Shown: in pieces, positions 14,845 to 15,119 of the stretch
Layout: each line of letters opens with the position of its first letter
Numbering within the stretch: the stretch's first letter is position 1
NCBI GenBank assembly: GCA_903844785.1
Contig: CAIMVB010000092.1
Span: 1-15,119, forward strand
Reading direction: 5' to 3'
Origin: an uncultured Rhodospirillales bacterium
Lineage (GTDB): Bacteria > Pseudomonadota > Alphaproteobacteria > Acetobacterales > Acetobacteraceae
Length of the DNA stretch: 15,119 bases
Program-made: the position numbers and the translations under genes
Notes under the pieces: generated by a model
What the model saw: only the letters and a program-made list of their open reading frames with translations
Databases searched by the model: none
What the model was told of the DNA's origin: nothing

Positions 14845-15119
14845 TTGGGTGCGGATAGCCGTTTCCATCCCTCCGCCGGGCCGGTTTCGCTCGGCACGCT
14901 TCGCGCTGCCTTGGGCCTTGCTTCTGCAGCGGATGATGGGCGGCTTTTTGCAGGCGTGGCGCCGCTGCATCTCGCTGGGGCGGATGATGTTGCCTTCATG
15001 GAAGGCCGACGGAATCTACCTGCATTGAAATCCAGCAAGGCCGGCGCAGTAGTGATTGAGCCAGCTTTCGTAGCTCAGGCACCGCCGGGCTGTGTGGTGC
15101 TGGAAGCGGCGGCACCGCA
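14845..15119 (+). CDS. lpxD: UDP-3-O-acylglucosamine N-acyltransferase LpxD, N-terminal part (cut by window end)
   Basis: LpxD adds the second hydroxyacyl chain to UDP-3-O-acylglucosamine in lipid A synthesis, in the cytoplasm. The window holds the first 91 codons. They read GADSRFHPSAGPVSLGTLRA, then LFAGVAPLHLAGADDVAFME, GRRNLPALKSSKAGAVVIEP and FVAQAPPGCVVLEAAAP. This is the uridine-binding N-terminal domain of LpxD, before the left-handed hexapeptide helix. No ATG is available in this frame near the start. TTG 14845, 5 bases after the preceding stop, is the best start, with GGCGGA (14829-14834) as a weak, 10-base-spaced ribosome-binding site inside the previous gene. Position after skp matches the conserved bamA-skp-lpxD order. 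The start codon is the main uncertainty. Confidence 0.85.
   Translation, partial: MGADSRFHPSAGPVSLGTLRAALGLASAADDGRLFAGVAPLHLAGADDVAFMEGRRNLPALKSSKAGAVVIEPAFVAQAPPGCVVLEAAAP

Noticed and set aside
1..15119. Mobile elements, tRNA or rRNA genes, CRISPR arrays, defence or toxin genes
   Set aside because: Reading both strands showed no transposase, direct-repeat array, cloverleaf sequence or such protein families. The cyanate module has no flanking repeats visible here.

Overview
The window is typical alphaproteobacterial chromosome. Gene order, GC-rich coding bias and protein features (a single-PDZ RseP, the OmpH-type chaperone, a Bug-family receptor) suggest Rhodospirillales, perhaps an Acetobacteraceae-like organism. 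That placement is inference from gene content, not from a search. All genes are on the + strand, coding density is high, and no gap between genes exceeds 300 bases (the largest is about 174 bases, before rpsB). I saw no tRNA, rRNA, insertion sequence, CRISPR array or phage gene.

Bases 1-2413 are an accessory nitrogen module. It holds the tail of an NrtA/CmpA-type solute-binding protein, an NrtB-type permease, an NrtD-type ATPase and a cyanase (cynS). The tight spacing and the enzyme suggest that the importer brings in cyanate, which cyanase converts to ammonia and CO2. Bases 2479-4328 hold an L-aspartate dehydrogenase (nadX) and a lone Bug-family (tripartite tricarboxylate transporter type) periplasmic receptor, with no membrane partners in view.

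Bases 4329-15119 are a housekeeping block in the order widely conserved in Alphaproteobacteria: rpsB, tsf, pyrH, frr, uppS, cdsA, dxr, rseP, bamA, ompH/skp and lpxD (cut by the window end). The first half serves translation and UMP phosphorylation. The middle makes isoprenoid and phospholipid precursors (Dxr feeds the MEP pathway, UppS makes the undecaprenyl carrier, CdsA makes CDP-diacylglycerol). The last part builds the outer membrane (RseP protease, BamA insertase, Skp-like chaperone, LpxD of lipid A synthesis).

No gene here looks like an undescribed system. The most interesting non-coding signal is the rpsB leader. It can fold into a nested, branched structure whose outermost helix would cover part of the rpsB ribosome-binding site, making it a candidate autoregulatory element for ribosomal protein S2. 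Terminator-like hairpins lie between rpsB and tsf and between tsf and pyrH, and a small palindrome overlaps the ribosome-binding site of the Bug receptor gene. Several envelope genes use non-AUG starts (TTG for rseP, GTG for bamA, probably TTG for lpxD).
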